Counted from the first letter of the stretch, positions 55,749 to 64,000 are shown. The stretch: 64,000 bases of DNA from Bin55 sp965205965 (GCA_965205965.1 CBDBHT010000008.1:1-64000); one strand, 5' to 3'. Notes: generated by a model not told the origin, from the letters alone. A program made the numbers and translations.

Positions 55749-56708
55749 ATGCCTAGTGCTGACTTAAGGCATCCTTTGCCGACAGTTGTAACCCTGATGG
55801 GCCCGACCGCTTCCGGCAAGACGGATATAGCACTTCAATTGGCAGAACAGGTTGATGTTACACTGATTAGCGTGGACTCTGCCATGATTTATCGCGGTAT
55901 GGATATCGGTACTGCAAAACCATCGAAAGAGATACTTCAGCGGTATCCGCACGAGTTGGTGGATATCCGCGATCCTTGGGAATCTTATTCAGCTAGAGCA
56001 TTCCTTGATGGTGCAGATTCCGCAGTGCGTCTAGCCTTTGCACAAAACCGTTTACCTGTTCTAGTAGGGGGGGCATTCTTGTATTTTCGAGCGTTTCGGG
56101 ATGGCTTATCGAACCTACCGGGTGCCGATGCGGAAGTAAGACGACACATTCAAAAACGCGCCCGTTTGTTAGGTTGGGGTGCACTTCATTACGAACTCGG
56201 CGAAATCGATTCTATTGCTGCTTCGAAAATTCATCCCAACAACCACGCACGCATAGAACGTGCTCTTGAAGTGTATGAGCTTACTGGGAAACCAATTTCC
56301 GATCATTGGAGAAGCGATGCTGGTAGAAATGCACGCAGTCGGTTAAGGTGCGAACTTCTGGAATATGGTATATCTAATATTTCACGAGCAGTTTTGCATC
56401 AACGCATCGAAAGACGATTGGACCGGATGATTGACCATGGCTTGTTGGATGAAGTTTCTCGAGTCCGTGAGGTACCCCACGTAAGCAGGGAATCTTTATC
56501 GATGCGGGCGGTTGGTTATCAACAATGCTGGGAATTCTTAGATTCTGGGTCTAACAATAGGGCTTCATTGCGAGAGAAGATCTTAGTCGCTACGCGGCGT
56601 CTTGCTAGACAACAATGCACTTGGTTAAGACAGTGGGGTCCTTTCATTTCTACTGCACCGAATACAGCAGTAAACCGTGTCATGGTCGACATAGCGGATA
56701 AAAAGTAA
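55749..56708 (+). CDS. miaA: tRNA dimethylallyltransferase
   Basis: Adds the isopentenyl group to A37 of UNN-reading tRNAs, the first step of ms2i6A. The 319-residue protein has the P-loop LMGPTASGKTDIALQLAE, then DSAMIYRGMDIGTAKPS, HELVDIRDPWESYSARAF with the catalytic region, VLVGGAFLYFRAF and, at the C-terminus, SMRAVGYQQCWEFL. All are usual MiaA blocks. It is 67 bases after mutL, as part of the same cluster. In E. coli hfq follows; here the next 490 bases are IS debris, so hfq has been lost from this place. Confidence 0.95.
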   Translation: MPSADLRHPLPTVVTLMGPTASGKTDIALQLAEQVDVTLISVDSAMIYRGMDIGTAKPSKEILQRYPHELVDIRDPWESYSARAFLDGADSAVRLAFAQNRLPVLVGGAFLYFRAFRDGLSNLPGADAEVRRHIQKRARLLGWGALHYELGEIDSIAASKIHPNNHARIERALEVYELTGKPISDHWRSDAGRNARSRLRCELLEYGISNISRAVLHQRIERRLDRMIDHGLLDEVSRVREVPHVSRESLSMRAVGYQQCWEFLDSGSNNRASLREKILVATRRLARQQCTWLRQWGPFISTAPNTAVNRVMVDIADKK

Positions 56709-57109
56709 CCGCCGGTAGCTGTTTACTCAGTGATGTGGTCTCAATCGTAAGGTAGTTACATATCCGACAGCCTAGCCGCGGCCGGACCGGCCAACGCCTT
56801 CAAGGTCCCTCTCACGTCCCCGGTGGAGGTCCCTGTCCAATACACAGCCACGGTGGAATCACTTCCAAGCTACGGGTCTTGCGAACGTGATACGCCGCCA
56901 AGATCGGGCTGGTCAACCTCGCTTACAACTTCCAGTACCTGATATTCCACCAACTCCGGGCAGCCACGGCATGAATCCGCCCGCACGACCGTCAAATCGT
57001 CCGTGGAACACAAAATAGTCACCCGTTCCGCCCCAAAAGGCTCTCGATCCGTCCGAAAAACCGTACATCCGTCGTTGGTAACCCCTCCATATGCTCTGTT
57101 TTTAGAGGT
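56709..57109. other. IS debris at the expected hfq position
   Basis: On the plus strand about 56886-56970 reads AKIGLVNLAYNFQYLIFHQL, like the last helix of IS5- or IS4-type transposases. This is followed by G+C-rich sequence with no gene. I see no hfq remnant. Confidence 0.4.
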
Positions 57110-57196
57110 GTCCCTTGAAACCCTCAAAAATACTCATTTCAACTGCTACAATCATCAACGCTTTGATAGAATTGTCAGGGTTTTCTCACAGACACT
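57110..57196 (-). mobile_element. ISNCY left-end fragment
   Basis: The reverse complement of the element's left end (AGTGTCTGTGAGAAAACCCT at 57196 going down) with an internal deletion joining the terminal 45 bases to the AATGGGC..GGGTTTCAAGG part of the leader. It abuts the end of the GPP34-P450 gene so closely that the terminal A and G provide part of that gene's TAG stop. Confidence 0.75.
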
Positions 57197-59189
57197 AGTT
57201 AAATTCGTGTCGTAGCCTCGTAACTGAGATTCTGAGCGACTTATGAGGTGTAAGTTTCGGTACTGCGCTGATCTTTAATTTGTGATCCTTCGGATCCAAT
57301 TCGAGGTCCAAGTGGTGGAGCACCAATAGCAGATTAGCCGCCATATGCAGCTCAGACCAGTGCGCGCCGAGGCAAGAGTGCGTTCCTATTCCAAATGGCT
57401 GATACGCGCCCGGCGGTGTTTGCTCTTTTCGGGGAGACGAATATCGATCAATATCAAACTTCATAGGCTCTTTGAACGATGTATCAAGGTAGTGTGTCGC
57501 TGGGTGTGCTATTAATATCTCGGTCCCTGGAGGGATTTTATAGCCATCGAATTGCAGAGTGTTTATAACCGTGCGAATTTGAAATGGCACAACCGGATAC
57601 AGTCGCAGCGACTCCATGACGAATCGGTGCGTGACGTCGATATTGTGAGCGCGAAAGTCTTCCGCAGATGGTTCTCTATTCTTAAATATTCTGTCCGCCT
57701 CCGCGAAGATGTGCTCTTTCAGGTCGGGATGCTTGAGCAGCTCATAAAGCGCGAACAGAATTGCACTACCCAGCGAAGTCCCTGAAAAAAAAGGTAAAAG
57801 AAATGCCGAAAACAGCTCACTTTCCGGCATGAGCTGCTTATCGTTATAGTGAAGATTTAAAATTTCGTCAATAAAATCCCGAGGCTGTCCTCGTCGTTGT
57901 TCAGGGGTATGGGTACCATGAATAAGCACATACAGATCGTGAATACGCCTTCGGATGCGTCCAAGTCTAGGTGAGATCATTTGTAGTCTTGGCAATACAT
58001 GGATAAAGGGTACTATCTGAGTACTTTCCTCCAATTTCCGAATATCGGCCAGCCAGGGAGTAGGGTCGACGCCCGCGCTGAGTATTCCCATTTGCATGCC
58101 GACCAGCGGTTGAATCATGTCGTTTCCTTTCATGGGAATACCCACCGGCCATGCGGATATGTAACGTCGTCCGATATCGACTACATCTTTAAGACGGGCT
58201 TCGACAACTGACCGAGAACTCACACTACGAAGTGCTTTTCTTAACCTCAGGTGGTTGGCACCGTCCATGTCTTCCATGAATCGTTTGTAATCAATGCCTG
58301 TATAGTCGTGTCTGGTGTACCCATGGCTCCTTAAATACTGGCAGCCATGGTTGTTAGCCCACCTATTCATTTCCAAACCCGCCAGGACGACCGATTTGCG
58401 TCCAAGAGACTTTAATTCGAAAACCGGTCCCAATTCCTCAAATTTTTCTGCAAAAAATTTTGGAAGATTGCCTGATCGCCATGTGCTTGATAGGAACAGG
58501 TCCATCGTGCTCACTCGCGGTAAAAGTGGTTGTGGTATTACGTGAGTAGGTCTCGGCGGCTCATGGCTTTCGCGTATTGCAGCAATGATTGACTGCCCAA
58601 TCAAATCGAGTTTACATATCGTTTTGATACGTTCGTGTGCTATGGTCATTTCTTCATCGGTAAGTAAATTTTTGAAACCATCGCATGCATTGACAAGACT
58701 AATGATGACTATCTCCCGGGGGTCGGGAATTTCCTCGTCTAACAAAGTGCGAAGGATTCTTCCCTTGATTTCGGCTCCTGCTCGTCCGTCGAAGAACGGA
58801 TACCTACCGGATCGGACAACCTTACGCGAAAGCGTCCAGTAACCGCCGGTATCAAAATCCAAAATTTCGATATTTACTAAGCGTTCAAATGCGATCTCAC
58901 GTATTGATTCCGCGCGTAGTGCTGTACGTTCAACCCAATAGCGGGCGTTGTGTACTTCTTTTGCTGCCGAGATATCGGCAAGTACCGGGTCTAGCATCGG
59001 GTCACCTGTATCCTTGGCATCTGTCACCATCAGCGATTGAAGGTCAGTATCAATCCTATTTTCGAGCGCAAGATCCATCAATACGGCTCCCGAGAGCACA
59101 CAGGCCATCTTCCACTCAGGTACGGGTTCAAGTTGTCCCGTACTTTCATTGAGCAGAAGGAGTAAGATTTCTTCTGCAAATCGCATCAT
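57195..59189 (-). CDS. GPP34 (GOLPH3-like) domain fused to cytochrome P450
   Basis: The protein has 664 residues. Residues 1 to about 210 match the bacterial GPP34/Golgi phosphoprotein 3 family: FAEEILLLLLNESTGQL, MACVLSGAVLMDLALENRID, TGDPMLDPVLADI, LVNIEILDFDTGGYWTLSRK, RYPFFDGRAGAEIKGRI and DPREIVIISLVNACDGF. Residues from about 225 form a cytochrome P450: a modified I-helix FFSGTSLGSA at 467-476 (no acid-alcohol pair), ESLRLYP with the ExxR at 526-529, and the heme loop PFGIGTHSCLG at 598-608 with ligand Cys606. GOLPH3 binds phosphoinositides in eukaryotes; the bacterial role is unknown. The fusion suggests a membrane-surface or lipid-linked oxidation. The stop codon comes from an ISNCY end, so the last residues may be altered. 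Confidence 0.88.
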   Translation of the reverse strand: MMRFAEEILLLLLNESTGQLEPVPEWKMACVLSGAVLMDLALENRIDTDLQSLMVTDAKDTGDPMLDPVLADISAAKEVHNARYWVERTALRAESIREIAFERLVNIEILDFDTGGYWTLSRKVVRSGRYPFFDGRAGAEIKGRILRTLLDEEIPDPREIVIISLVNACDGFKNLLTDEEMTIAHERIKTICKLDLIGQSIIAAIRESHEPPRPTHVIPQPLLPRVSTMDLFLSSTWRSGNLPKFFAEKFEELGPVFELKSLGRKSVVLAGLEMNRWANNHGCQYLRSHGYTRHDYTGIDYKRFMEDMDGANHLRLRKALRSVSSRSVVEARLKDVVDIGRRYISAWPVGIPMKGNDMIQPLVGMQMGILSAGVDPTPWLADIRKLEESTQIVPFIHVLPRLQMISPRLGRIRRRIHDLYVLIHGTHTPEQRRGQPRDFIDEILNLHYNDKQLMPESELFSAFLLPFFSGTSLGSAILFALYELLKHPDLKEHIFAEADRIFKNREPSAEDFRAHNIDVTHRFVMESLRLYPVVPFQIRTVINTLQFDGYKIPPGTEILIAHPATHYLDTSFKEPMKFDIDRYSSPRKEQTPPGAYQPFGIGTHSCLGAHWSELHMAANLLLVLHHLDLELDPKDHKLKISAVPKLTPHKSLRISVTRLRHEFN

Positions 59190-59221
59190 AGTTCTACAAC
59201 CGTCTGCGTTGGGGTTTAGTA

Positions 59222-59428
59222 CAGCAATTCCCCGTATAGTTTAAATTTAGACTTGGTGTCGGTCTTTCCGTGTTTTGGTACGGGCAATCGGCGTTTTCAG
59301 ACGTTCCACACAGCACTTCGTCGTGCATTGAGACGGGTTCCAAGTACCCATATTGCCTCCATTATCGCAAAACCCAATCCGGACAGTCCAGACTAATAGC
59401 GGAGTTTAGGCTATACGGGGCATTGCTG
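59222..59428. repeat. MITE-3 copy with 10-bp target duplication
   Basis: The ends are CAGCAATTCCCCGTATAG and CTATACGGGGCATTGCTG. GGGTTTAGTA is repeated at 59212-59221 and 59429-59438. The interior matches the 51957 copy over its whole length apart from a small insertion (CCAAGTACCCATATTGCC region). It lies 33 bases before the GPP34-P450 start codon, so that gene's natural promoter has been pushed away or replaced. Confidence 0.9.
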
Positions 59429-59479
59429 GGGTTTAGTACCTTGGTATTGGTAGTCGTGCAACTATCAAATATGTCGAAC

Positions 59480-60001
59480 TCATTCTTTCCCGGTCCCTAG
59501 TTGGTATGAAACTGAATCGTTGTCTTGGTATTCGATTGCAGTCATCATGAAACCATACGTTTTGATATTGACGGCTATCGAATCAAAGGTGCGATTTTCC
59601 CAAAACCAACCGTGTATCCCGGTAAAGGGCGCAACATAGGTACCACTCCCCCGTTGGGCACGCCCGAGCGCGAAACTTTGCGCTCTATCTTCCCCGCCTT
59701 CATCAGGTTCTGCATGAAGATCAAATACAACTTCACCCGTTGCATCCCAGGAATAGATCAATCCGTCACCAGATTCCAAGTGATACTTGAGTTCAATGGA
59801 CTCATATGGGGCTAGATAGAAGGTCCTCGCATCTGGAATTGGTTTCTTTTCCGATACCATATTTAGCGTCTCGCCAACATCTTTGCCGTACAACCCTATC
59901 AATCCTAACATCTGTCCGGAGCCTAGCGGATCAATACTGAACTCAGCCGGCAATACGAATGCAAAAGTCAGTATCGTCGCTATTGCCAATGCCCCGGTCA
60001 C
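59480..60001 (-). CDS. Membrane-anchored protein of the cytochrome c/HupE locus, 5' end damaged
   Basis: As read, 173 residues starting at a GTG (TGALAIATILTFAFVLPAEF), one transmembrane helix and a soluble domain with PYESIELKYHLESGDGLIYSW, GEVVFDLHAEPDEGG and FTGIHGWFWENR. This pattern is that of proteins often annotated 'transmembrane anchor protein' beside HupE/UreJ-like genes. Relatives have about 20-30 more residues before the helix. Here that part is replaced by a 23-base duplication of hupE sequence and an ISNCY fragment. The GTG has no good ribosome site, so the product may be truncated or not made. Confidence 0.65.
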   Translation of the reverse strand: MTGALAIATILTFAFVLPAEFSIDPLGSGQMLGLIGLYGKDVGETLNMVSEKKPIPDARTFYLAPYESIELKYHLESGDGLIYSWDATGEVVFDLHAEPDEGGEDRAQSFALGRAQRGSGTYVAPFTGIHGWFWENRTFDSIAVNIKTYGFMMTAIEYQDNDSVSYQLGTGKE

Positions 60002-60026
60002 GCGAACTCAGCGAGCATGACGCCGA

Positions 60027-60269
60027 CACGTACAGATGCTGCAATCCCAACAGCAACGCCGGAATGTCATCCCGTGATTTCACATTGATCTTGATCTCAC
60101 CGACCGGCGTCTCATCCAACCGCAAGGCATGCTCGAAACGTCTCATGATCGCTGCTCTCCCAACGAAGATCCGCACAGAACACCCCTGAAACCCCTAAAA
60201 AAGCCCATTTCAACGCCTCCAACGGCAATCTTCACCCGTAGCATTTTAGCTCAAAATACCCTCCCATTA
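60027..60269 (-). mobile_element. ISNCY internal fragment flanked by a 23-bp direct repeat
   Basis: The 243 bases match the intact ISNCY element from its leader (TTTTGAGCTAAAATGCTACG) to codons for GLQHLYVS, without either inverted repeat. It separates hupE from the anchor-protein gene. A 23-base stretch of hupE coding DNA, beginning GAACTCAGCGAGCATG on the plus strand, occurs on both sides (60004-60026 and 60324-60346). Confidence 0.85.
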
Positions 60270-60281
60270 AAGCTAATCTTT

Positions 60282-60983
60282 TCATGCAACGAGGCCTTGG
60301 CTGACCAAATAACTAGCAATCTGGAACTCAGCGAGCATGACGCCGAGTACCATAAGTATTCCATTGACGGCAAAGGCGGACCGGCTAAATTGCTTGGTAC
60401 GCCGCCACCACATCAATAATGCCACGACCACGGTCAGTGCGAGAATTTGCCCAAACTCAACACCGGTGTTAAAACTTATCAAGTTGATAAACAGGCCTTC
60501 CTGTGTGATATGAAGTTCCTGAAGTTTTGTTGCGAGCCCCATTCCGTGGCAGAGGCCAAACGCGAACACCGCAAATCTTGGGTCCGGGGCCCATCGCAAA
60601 TAATCGAACCCTCTCATGTTTTCGAAAGCCTTGTAAACGATAGAGCCGCCAATCACGGCGTCTATAATGTAGGAATTCACTTGCCACTCGCCGAGTACGC
60701 CCGCTAGTAACGTAAGACTGTGGCCAATTGTGAATAGCGTTGCGTAAAGCACTACATCTTTCAGTCGACGCAGGTAAAAAACCACGCCAATCAGAAAAAG
60801 AATATGGTCGATTCCAGTAACCATGTGTTTTGCACCGAGATATGCGAAAGCAGCAACAGCCGGGCCTTCAATGGTCTGGACGTATAAAGCGTTGCTTTCA
60901 CCAATCGTATGGCACCACGCGGAGCCGGTAAAGAGGACTTCTACCACTAATAACCCACCCAAGATGAATATAGACCGTTTCAT
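60282..60983 (-). CDS. HupE/UreJ-family membrane protein
   Basis: The 233-residue protein has a signal-like N-terminus (FILGGLLVVEVLFTGSAWCHT) and about six hydrophobic segments. The family pattern GIDHILFLIGVVFYLRRLKD, FTIGHSLTLL and FGLCHGMGLATKL places conserved His and Asp residues in the membrane, which in HupE/UreJ proteins are linked to nickel or other metal transport. No hydrogenase or urease genes are present, so the substrate is open. The start overlaps the cytochrome gene stop (ATGA), which shows coupling. An ISNCY fragment begins 12 bases after the stop. Confidence 0.85.
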   Translation of the reverse strand: MKRSIFILGGLLVVEVLFTGSAWCHTIGESNALYVQTIEGPAVAAFAYLGAKHMVTGIDHILFLIGVVFYLRRLKDVVLYATLFTIGHSLTLLAGVLGEWQVNSYIIDAVIGGSIVYKAFENMRGFDYLRWAPDPRFAVFAFGLCHGMGLATKLQELHITQEGLFINLISFNTGVEFGQILALTVVVALLMWWRRTKQFSRSAFAVNGILMVLGVMLAEFQIASYLVSQGLVA

Positions 60984-61465
60984 TCTTGAATTGAATCGGC
61001 CCCTTTATGCCAATAGGCCTGATGACATGCACGGCAGACGTTGTAAATGTGTCCCCCGACTTTGAATAGCTCATCAGCATCTTTATTTTCGGCTGCCGTG
61101 ATTGCGGATTTGGATACCCTTGATAACGCGCGCGCGTACTCTATCCACGCACCTTGATCTACAGCAAGTGCAGGTGACTGAAGTAGATCTCCACTTTCAG
61201 CCAAGATCAGCGCATTGCGACGAACTTCTGCCCAACCTTCATCGGTAGTTGGCGCGAGACTTTCTTCTCCTTCTTCCGTGATAATGTATCCAGCCGACCC
61301 CCAGATCACGTCAGTAGGTGGTTCAAGGATCTGCGTCATCGTACCGTGCATTTCGCTCGTGGATTGCGGATCGGCTGCCGTCAGCTGCTGAGCAGGTTCG
61401 TCTTCGCATCCTGTGACAATGTAAACAGTAGTCAGTACTGAAAGCAGCAAAGATACTCTCTTCAT
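60980..61465 (-). CDS. Lipoprotein monoheme cytochrome c
   Basis: The 161-residue protein has a lipoprotein signal (LLLSVLTTVYIVTGC, lipidated Cys20). Its C-terminal helix carries CRACHQAYW at 144-152, a covalent heme site near the C-terminus as in four-helix cytochrome c'-type proteins. No methionine ligand candidate is obvious after the heme. It is first in an operon with the HupE-like gene and the anchored protein. The combination suggests a small envelope redox/metal system, but its biochemical role is not known to me. Confidence 0.8.
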   Translation of the reverse strand: MKRVSLLLSVLTTVYIVTGCEDEPAQQLTAADPQSTSEMHGTMTQILEPPTDVIWGSAGYIITEEGEESLAPTTDEGWAEVRRNALILAESGDLLQSPALAVDQGAWIEYARALSRVSKSAITAAENKDADELFKVGGHIYNVCRACHQAYWHKGADSIQE

Positions 61466-62459
61466 ATAGTTGAGTTCTTGATATTGAGATTAGTAAGTCT
61501 GCTTTTAATGAGCTCTCTCATTGATGCAGCACAACGACATAGATTCTCCGTAACGTTCACAGGATAATCCGTTGGAGTGTAAATATATCAAGTTGTGGTA
61601 CCGCATTGACGGCAAGATCACTCATGAATTGATACGTCAAGTTCGGTCTACTTTGAGTCGAGGACATGGACGCGAGCAAGGACCCTGTATGCTATGGTGC
61701 AGAGCGTATTCGCCAATTCGATGCCATCTCAAGGCTCCCACCAATGTTCTCAAGAATCAGATAAGGTGCAGACCGCTCCACGCAACGCACAGGATAAGGA
61801 AAAAGAATGAATATCTGCCGTGGTTATAGAAAGCGGTCCTGAACTTTCTTGCGCGATTTCCTACCTCCATGCGGAACGATTTTAAGGAATTCGGCAAAGA
61901 AACCGTCTATGGGTTGGTGAGTAGATCGTGATATTCGAACAATTTTACCGCCACAATTTAAACAACATATGATAGTTCGCGGACTAGAGCAGGTTACGCT
62001 GCAGTGACGGCTTCCTATTCCCGGTGATGGAAGGTTGCAGTGGAGCCGGGAGACGACTAACCGTGGAGCGTCTTTTCACCGTCCTTGCGCGTTGGGATGC
62101 ATCTTCATTGGGCAGATGGACAATCGGCGGCCGGGCCGGGTTTCGCGCGGCGTCGGACGGGCACTAGCGAGATGCTCTGCAAGGCCAGCGGCGGCTGAAA
62201 GCCATCTCACCCGACCCGCCGACGGCAAATATGTGGTGATGGGACGGATTTATGGAGGACGGCAAATCCCCCGGCTAGTCCAATGCAGCGTTCCACGCAA
62301 GAACATTTACACCGATCCGTAGTGATATGACAAAAAATAATACTGCGGGCACCATGAGTTGGAACGCTTCATTCCACAACTTCAGCAGCTTTCGCACATC
62401 ACCACGCGGTCGGCAAAAAGGATTCCTTATTTAACTTACCTATCTACATTATTGAAAAT
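61466..62459. other. Long stretch without a recognisable gene
   Basis: Nearly 1 kb between the cytochrome gene and the symporter. Frames at 61572-61829 and 62035-62322 on the plus strand have no motifs or good starts. The section 62085-62300 is much richer in G+C than its surroundings, like the IS DNA in this window, and may be an IS remnant I cannot place. No terminator was identified. Confidence 0.4.
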
Positions 62460-63812
62460 TCATGCACTTTTTTCTGAAATTTCCTCTGAGCTCTGAGTAG
62501 TGCTACTAGTTAGATTGCCGCGAATTTCACGGAGTTCTTCGTTTTCACTACTGGCGATGAGTGCGGCAATTGTGAGATCACTAGTAACGTTGACGGTGGT
62601 CCGGCACATGTCAAGTATTCGGTCTACGGCAAGAACAATACCGATGAATTCAACGGGAAGGCCAACTGCCATAAGAATAATAGCAATTGCAACCAAGCTT
62701 GCGGCAGGAATACCGGCAACACCTATTGACGTCAGAAGAGCAAGAACAACGACCGTAACCTGTTGGGCGATGGGGAATTCGACGCCTTGGGTGGCGGCAT
62801 ATATTTGCGCAATGAAAATTACTACGATGCATTCATAGAGTGCAGTTCCATCCATGTTGACGGTAGCACCAAGCGGCAGCACAAAGCTAGTGACCCGATT
62901 CGAAATGCCGGCACTTTCCGCGCTTCTGATCGTCACGGGAAGCGTTGCAGACGAGGATGCCGTAGAAAAGGCCGTTAACTGCGCACGCGATACTTTTCTG
63001 TAGTAAGCGAGTGGATCAATGTTTCCTATAAATTTAAGCAACACGGGCAAAGTGATGAAGAAATGGACCGCGAGCGAAAGCAGTACGGTGATTACGAACC
63101 AGAGCACCGCTTCGAAAGCCGTCCATCCACTCGTAATGAATACTTTACCGACAAGTGCCAGCACGCCGATGGGAGCAAATCGCATTACCCACATCGTGAT
63201 CATGATCATTACGTCATGAATGGCGGTCCAGAATCTTTGCAGCGTCTCGCCGGGAGCACCTTCCAGCTTCGACATGAAAAAGCCAAAAACTACGCCGACG
63301 AAGATCAACGCTAATAATTGTGTCTCTGCGGCCGCAGCAAATATGTTTGACGGTATCGCTCGGGCTATAACTCCAATAAGACTCCCCGATGTGTGACCTT
63401 CTACCTTTGCCAGTACAGTATCGGGATCTTCCATGCCTACAATAAGTTGTGACGCGTTATCAGTTACGCCAGGTTGAATTATATTTACGAAAATCAGGCC
63501 CGTAGCAATTGCAAGTGCACCGGTAGCCAAATAGAAACCCACGGTTTTTGCGCCGATGCGACTGAACGCTTCTTGTCGGGCCATGTTGGATATTCCGACA
63601 ATGATCGTTGCTAAGATCAGTGGAACGATAATCATCTTAAGGGCGTTGAGAAAAAGTCCACCTACAAAATCAAAAATATCTACGATTATTCCACCAACGA
63701 TGCCGTTGTGATCAAAGATAAGACCGAATAAGGCTGCAAGAACCAACGCTCCTAATATTTGCCAATGCAACGTTGAATCCATCATACGTTTGAAGTCGCT
63801 ATCCGATGTCAT
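62460..63812 (-). CDS. Dicarboxylate/amino acid:cation symporter (DAACS family)
   Basis: Na+- or H+-coupled importer of glutamate, aspartate or C4-dicarboxylates (GltP/DctA/GltPh fold). The 450-residue protein has an N-terminal helix pair, the helical hairpin 1 motif AFSTASSSATLPVTI (serine-rich substrate tip), TM7 NMDGTALYE (NMDGT cation site), hairpin 2 around TSIGVAGIPAASLVAIAIIL, and TM8 VDRILDMCRTTVNVTSDL. The Arg in that last motif (MCRTTVNV) is the position that reads acidic amino-acid side chains in glutamate transporters, which slightly favours an acidic substrate. Intact, apparently monocistronic. Confidence 0.92.
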   Translation of the reverse strand: MTSDSDFKRMMDSTLHWQILGALVLAALFGLIFDHNGIVGGIIVDIFDFVGGLFLNALKMIIVPLILATIIVGISNMARQEAFSRIGAKTVGFYLATGALAIATGLIFVNIIQPGVTDNASQLIVGMEDPDTVLAKVEGHTSGSLIGVIARAIPSNIFAAAAETQLLALIFVGVVFGFFMSKLEGAPGETLQRFWTAIHDVMIMITMWVMRFAPIGVLALVGKVFITSGWTAFEAVLWFVITVLLSLAVHFFITLPVLLKFIGNIDPLAYYRKVSRAQLTAFSTASSSATLPVTIRSAESAGISNRVTSFVLPLGATVNMDGTALYECIVVIFIAQIYAATQGVEFPIAQQVTVVVLALLTSIGVAGIPAASLVAIAIILMAVGLPVEFIGIVLAVDRILDMCRTTVNVTSDLTIAALIASSENEELREIRGNLTSSTTQSSEEISEKSA

Positions 63813-64000
63813 TGAGAATCTCCCTTGGCCGTGACTTAATACAAGTCATTTCAAATGTATCGACAACAGCCGTCGCCGACTATAAATTATTCTGGATCTA
63901 ACAAACTTATTTTTGATTGTAATGTTTTTTAATGGAATGTAGCGGGGAGCGTTCGACTGCGAAGTGTTTCGCATCGCGAAATCACACGACTGCACTTCCA

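Noticed and set aside
1..64000. CRISPR array, tRNA or rRNA genes
   Set aside because: No regularly spaced repeats were seen, and no tRNA- or rRNA-like sequence was found on inspection of either strand. Repeats present are transposon-related with inverted ends.

Overview
The window reads as a chromosome segment of a Gammaproteobacterium heavily invaded by insertion sequences. The best taxonomic evidence is gene order: psd (-), orn (+), queG (-), then nnr-tsaE-amiC-mutL-miaA (+). This is the arrangement seen in Escherichia coli and relatives, but intact rsgA and hfq genes are missing here. Other core genes (rho, ileS, msrA, selU) and a hupE-type membrane protein locus fit a free-living ancestry. 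The many decayed genes, the ISs nested inside ISs and the several short inverted-repeat elements fit a lineage that has passed through a bottleneck or become host-restricted. That lifestyle statement is inference.

Layout. 1-3.3 kb: IS graveyard (IS256, ISNCY and IS630 remnants, MITEs). 3.4-15.9 kb: ordinary genes (hotdog thioesterase, NUDIX hydrolase, Hsp70-like ATPase, msrA, Sel1-repeat lipoprotein, selU, alpha/beta hydrolase, a eukaryote-like ileS, MFS transporter). 16-20.4 kb: rho between decayed sequence (pilin, IS5 and HipA-like remnants). 20.4-23.1 kb: an IS1380 element carrying a captured IS4 5' end. 23.1-27.4 kb: a Na+/amino acid symporter and a fused lysophospholipid transporter/acyltransferase. 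27.8-44.9 kb: an almost continuous IS archipelago (IS5, IS4 with a DruA-like domain, IS1595, IS630, ISNCY, IS1380, IS1182) with one intact-looking type IV pilin gene. 44.9-56.7 kb: the conserved psd/orn/queG/nnr/tsaE/amiC/mutL/miaA block, interrupted by a dead DNA methyltransferase. 57.2-59.2 kb: a striking GPP34 (GOLPH3-like)-cytochrome P450 fusion. 59.5-61.5 kb: a lipoprotein cytochrome c, hupE and membrane-anchor operon damaged by an IS fragment. 62.5-63.8 kb: a dicarboxylate/glutamate-type symporter.

Mobile DNA. Three main families of short non-autonomous inverted-repeat elements recur. MITE-1 (about 110 bp) has a 5-bp target duplication in one clean copy. MITE-2 (about 125-150 bp) has 4-bp palindromic targets and ends that resemble the IS1182-family element next to one copy. 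MITE-3 (about 200 bp) has 9-10 bp target duplications. There is also a 325-bp IS1380 deletion derivative. Most transposase genes are frameshifted or truncated. The exceptions are one ISNCY copy (37.7-39.6 kb) and one IS1380 copy (20.4-23.1 kb). The IS coding sequences are visibly richer in G+C than the housekeeping genes.

No tRNA, rRNA, CRISPR array or replication origin was recognised. All family assignments were made by eye from motifs, without database searches.
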